A stretch of 6,754 nt of DNA from Candidatus Gastranaerophilales bacterium (lineage in GTDB: Bacteria; Cyanobacteriota; Vampirovibrionia; Gastranaerophilales; Gastranaerophilaceae). The stretch lies in assembly GCA_021199975.1 (NCBI GenBank), contig JAJQHF010000265.1, positions 1-6,754 of the forward strand. Reading direction: 5' to 3'. Under the pieces are notes generated by a model. The model searched no databases. It worked only from the letters and a program-made list of their open reading frames with translations, and was not told where the DNA came from. The position numbers and the translations under genes are program-made. Below, one piece after another: positions 6,601 through 6,754 of this stretch. How positions within the stretch are numbered: the first letter of the stretch is position 1; each line of letters begins with the position of its first letter.

Positions 6601-6618
6601 AATTTGAGGTGCTAATAT
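6591..6618 (+). promoter_or_regulatory. Strong promoter, probably of an rRNA operon
   Basis: A perfect TTGACA (6591-6596) is followed after 16 bases by TAATAT (6613-6618). The -10 is preceded by TGC (6610-6612), which makes it an extended -10. A/T-rich DNA lies upstream. Transcription would start near 6625, and the product runs off the right edge. This is the best -35 match in the window and fits a highly expressed stable-RNA operon. Confidence 0.7.
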
Positions 6619-6624
6619 AAGAAA

Positions 6625-6754
6625 TGTCGCAAAACGGAGCGACTGAAGATTAAAAGGAATGCAGAAAGAGGCGAATAGTTAATTTTTGCTGACTTGAAAA
6701 ATCATCGAACATTGACAAAAGAATAACTGAGAACGAAGACCTGTTAAATTCGGA
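6625..6754 (+). other. Probable 16S rRNA operon leader (no protein gene seen)
   Basis: The roughly 130 bases after the promoter carry no convincing reading frame but look like an rRNA leader. A GC hairpin GTCGC/GCGAC (6626-6630 with 6639-6643, loop AAAACGGA) sits right at the predicted 5' end, and G-rich purine segments follow. Next come a boxA-like sequence and TTGACAAAAGAATAAC-type text of the kind usual before 16S genes in many bacteria. The last nine bases, AAATTCGGA (6746-6754), resemble the mature 16S start (E. coli begins AAATTGAAGAGTTTGATC). I infer that 16S rRNA begins at or just past the right edge; the diagnostic GAGTTTGATC is not in the window. It could instead be the leader of another stable RNA. 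Confidence 0.55.
6687..6702 (+). promoter_or_regulatory. boxA-like antitermination sequence
   Basis: TGCTGACTTGAAAAAT resembles the boxA of Bacillus-type rRNA leaders (TGCTCTTTGAAAACT), with one extra base and a few changes. In known operons boxA recruits NusB-S10 to prevent Rho termination of untranslated rRNA. Its position, about 45 bases before the presumed 16S start, is suitable. Confidence 0.35.

Noticed and set aside
6625..6684. Short frames starting at 6625 (MSQNGATED) and 6660 (MQKEANS)
   Set aside because: They have 9 and 7 codons. The first has no ribosome site and the second has AAGGA directly against the ATG. They lie in the presumed rRNA leader.
6712..6740. Second promoter at TTGACA 6712-6717
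   Set aside because: No -10-like sequence occurs 15-19 bases downstream. The motif is better explained as part of the rRNA leader text.
1..6754. CRISPR arrays, insertion sequences, toxin-antitoxin pairs, phage or defence genes
   Set aside because: No repeated spacer pattern, transposase motif, terminal repeats or unexplained clustered small genes were seen. All five genes belong to known families.

Overview
The window is AT-rich and bacterial. It holds five protein genes, all on the + strand and closely packed, followed by about 310 bases of non-coding DNA that runs off the right edge and looks like a strong promoter plus the leader of a ribosomal RNA operon. Low GC, standard-code codon use, TTG/GTG starts and a TrpRS with an iron-sulphur-type cysteine motif suggest an anaerobe. 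My best guess is a gut Gastranaerophilales (Vampirovibrionia/Melainabacteria) type genome. This rests on general look and not on a marker gene, so a low-GC Firmicute or another AT-rich anaerobic phylum is not excluded.

Layout. Positions 1-1067 hold the C-terminal part of a GH38 alpha-mannosidase-like protein whose frame is open to the left edge, so the catalytic domain lies outside the window. A 124-base gap carries a plausible promoter, two inverted repeats and a good ribosome binding site. Then come fabF (1192-2436, KAS II) and, 16 bases later, recQ (2453-4264, full-length helicase with zinc, winged-helix and HRDC parts). A 57-base gap holds a perfect TATAAT box. It is followed by trpS (4322-5335) and wecB (5335-6444), which overlap by one base in a TAATG junction and are probably co-transcribed. 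From 6445 to the end I see no protein gene. This stretch holds a hairpin without a U-tract, an A/T-rich UP-like stretch, a TTGACA / extended -10 promoter, a small GC hairpin, a boxA-like sequence, and an end that looks like the first bases of 16S rRNA.

How the genes work together. They do not form one pathway: fatty-acid elongation (fabF), DNA repair (recQ), tRNA charging (trpS), UDP-ManNAc supply for surface glycans (wecB) and glycan degradation (GH38). This is ordinary housekeeping DNA with the genes co-directional with the inferred rRNA operon. I found no sign of a defence system, mobile element, CRISPR array or other new multi-gene system. The most interesting points are the exact C-x22-C-x6-C-x2-C motif in TrpRS with a KMGKS signature loop, and the dyad symmetry at the inferred rRNA and fabF promoters.
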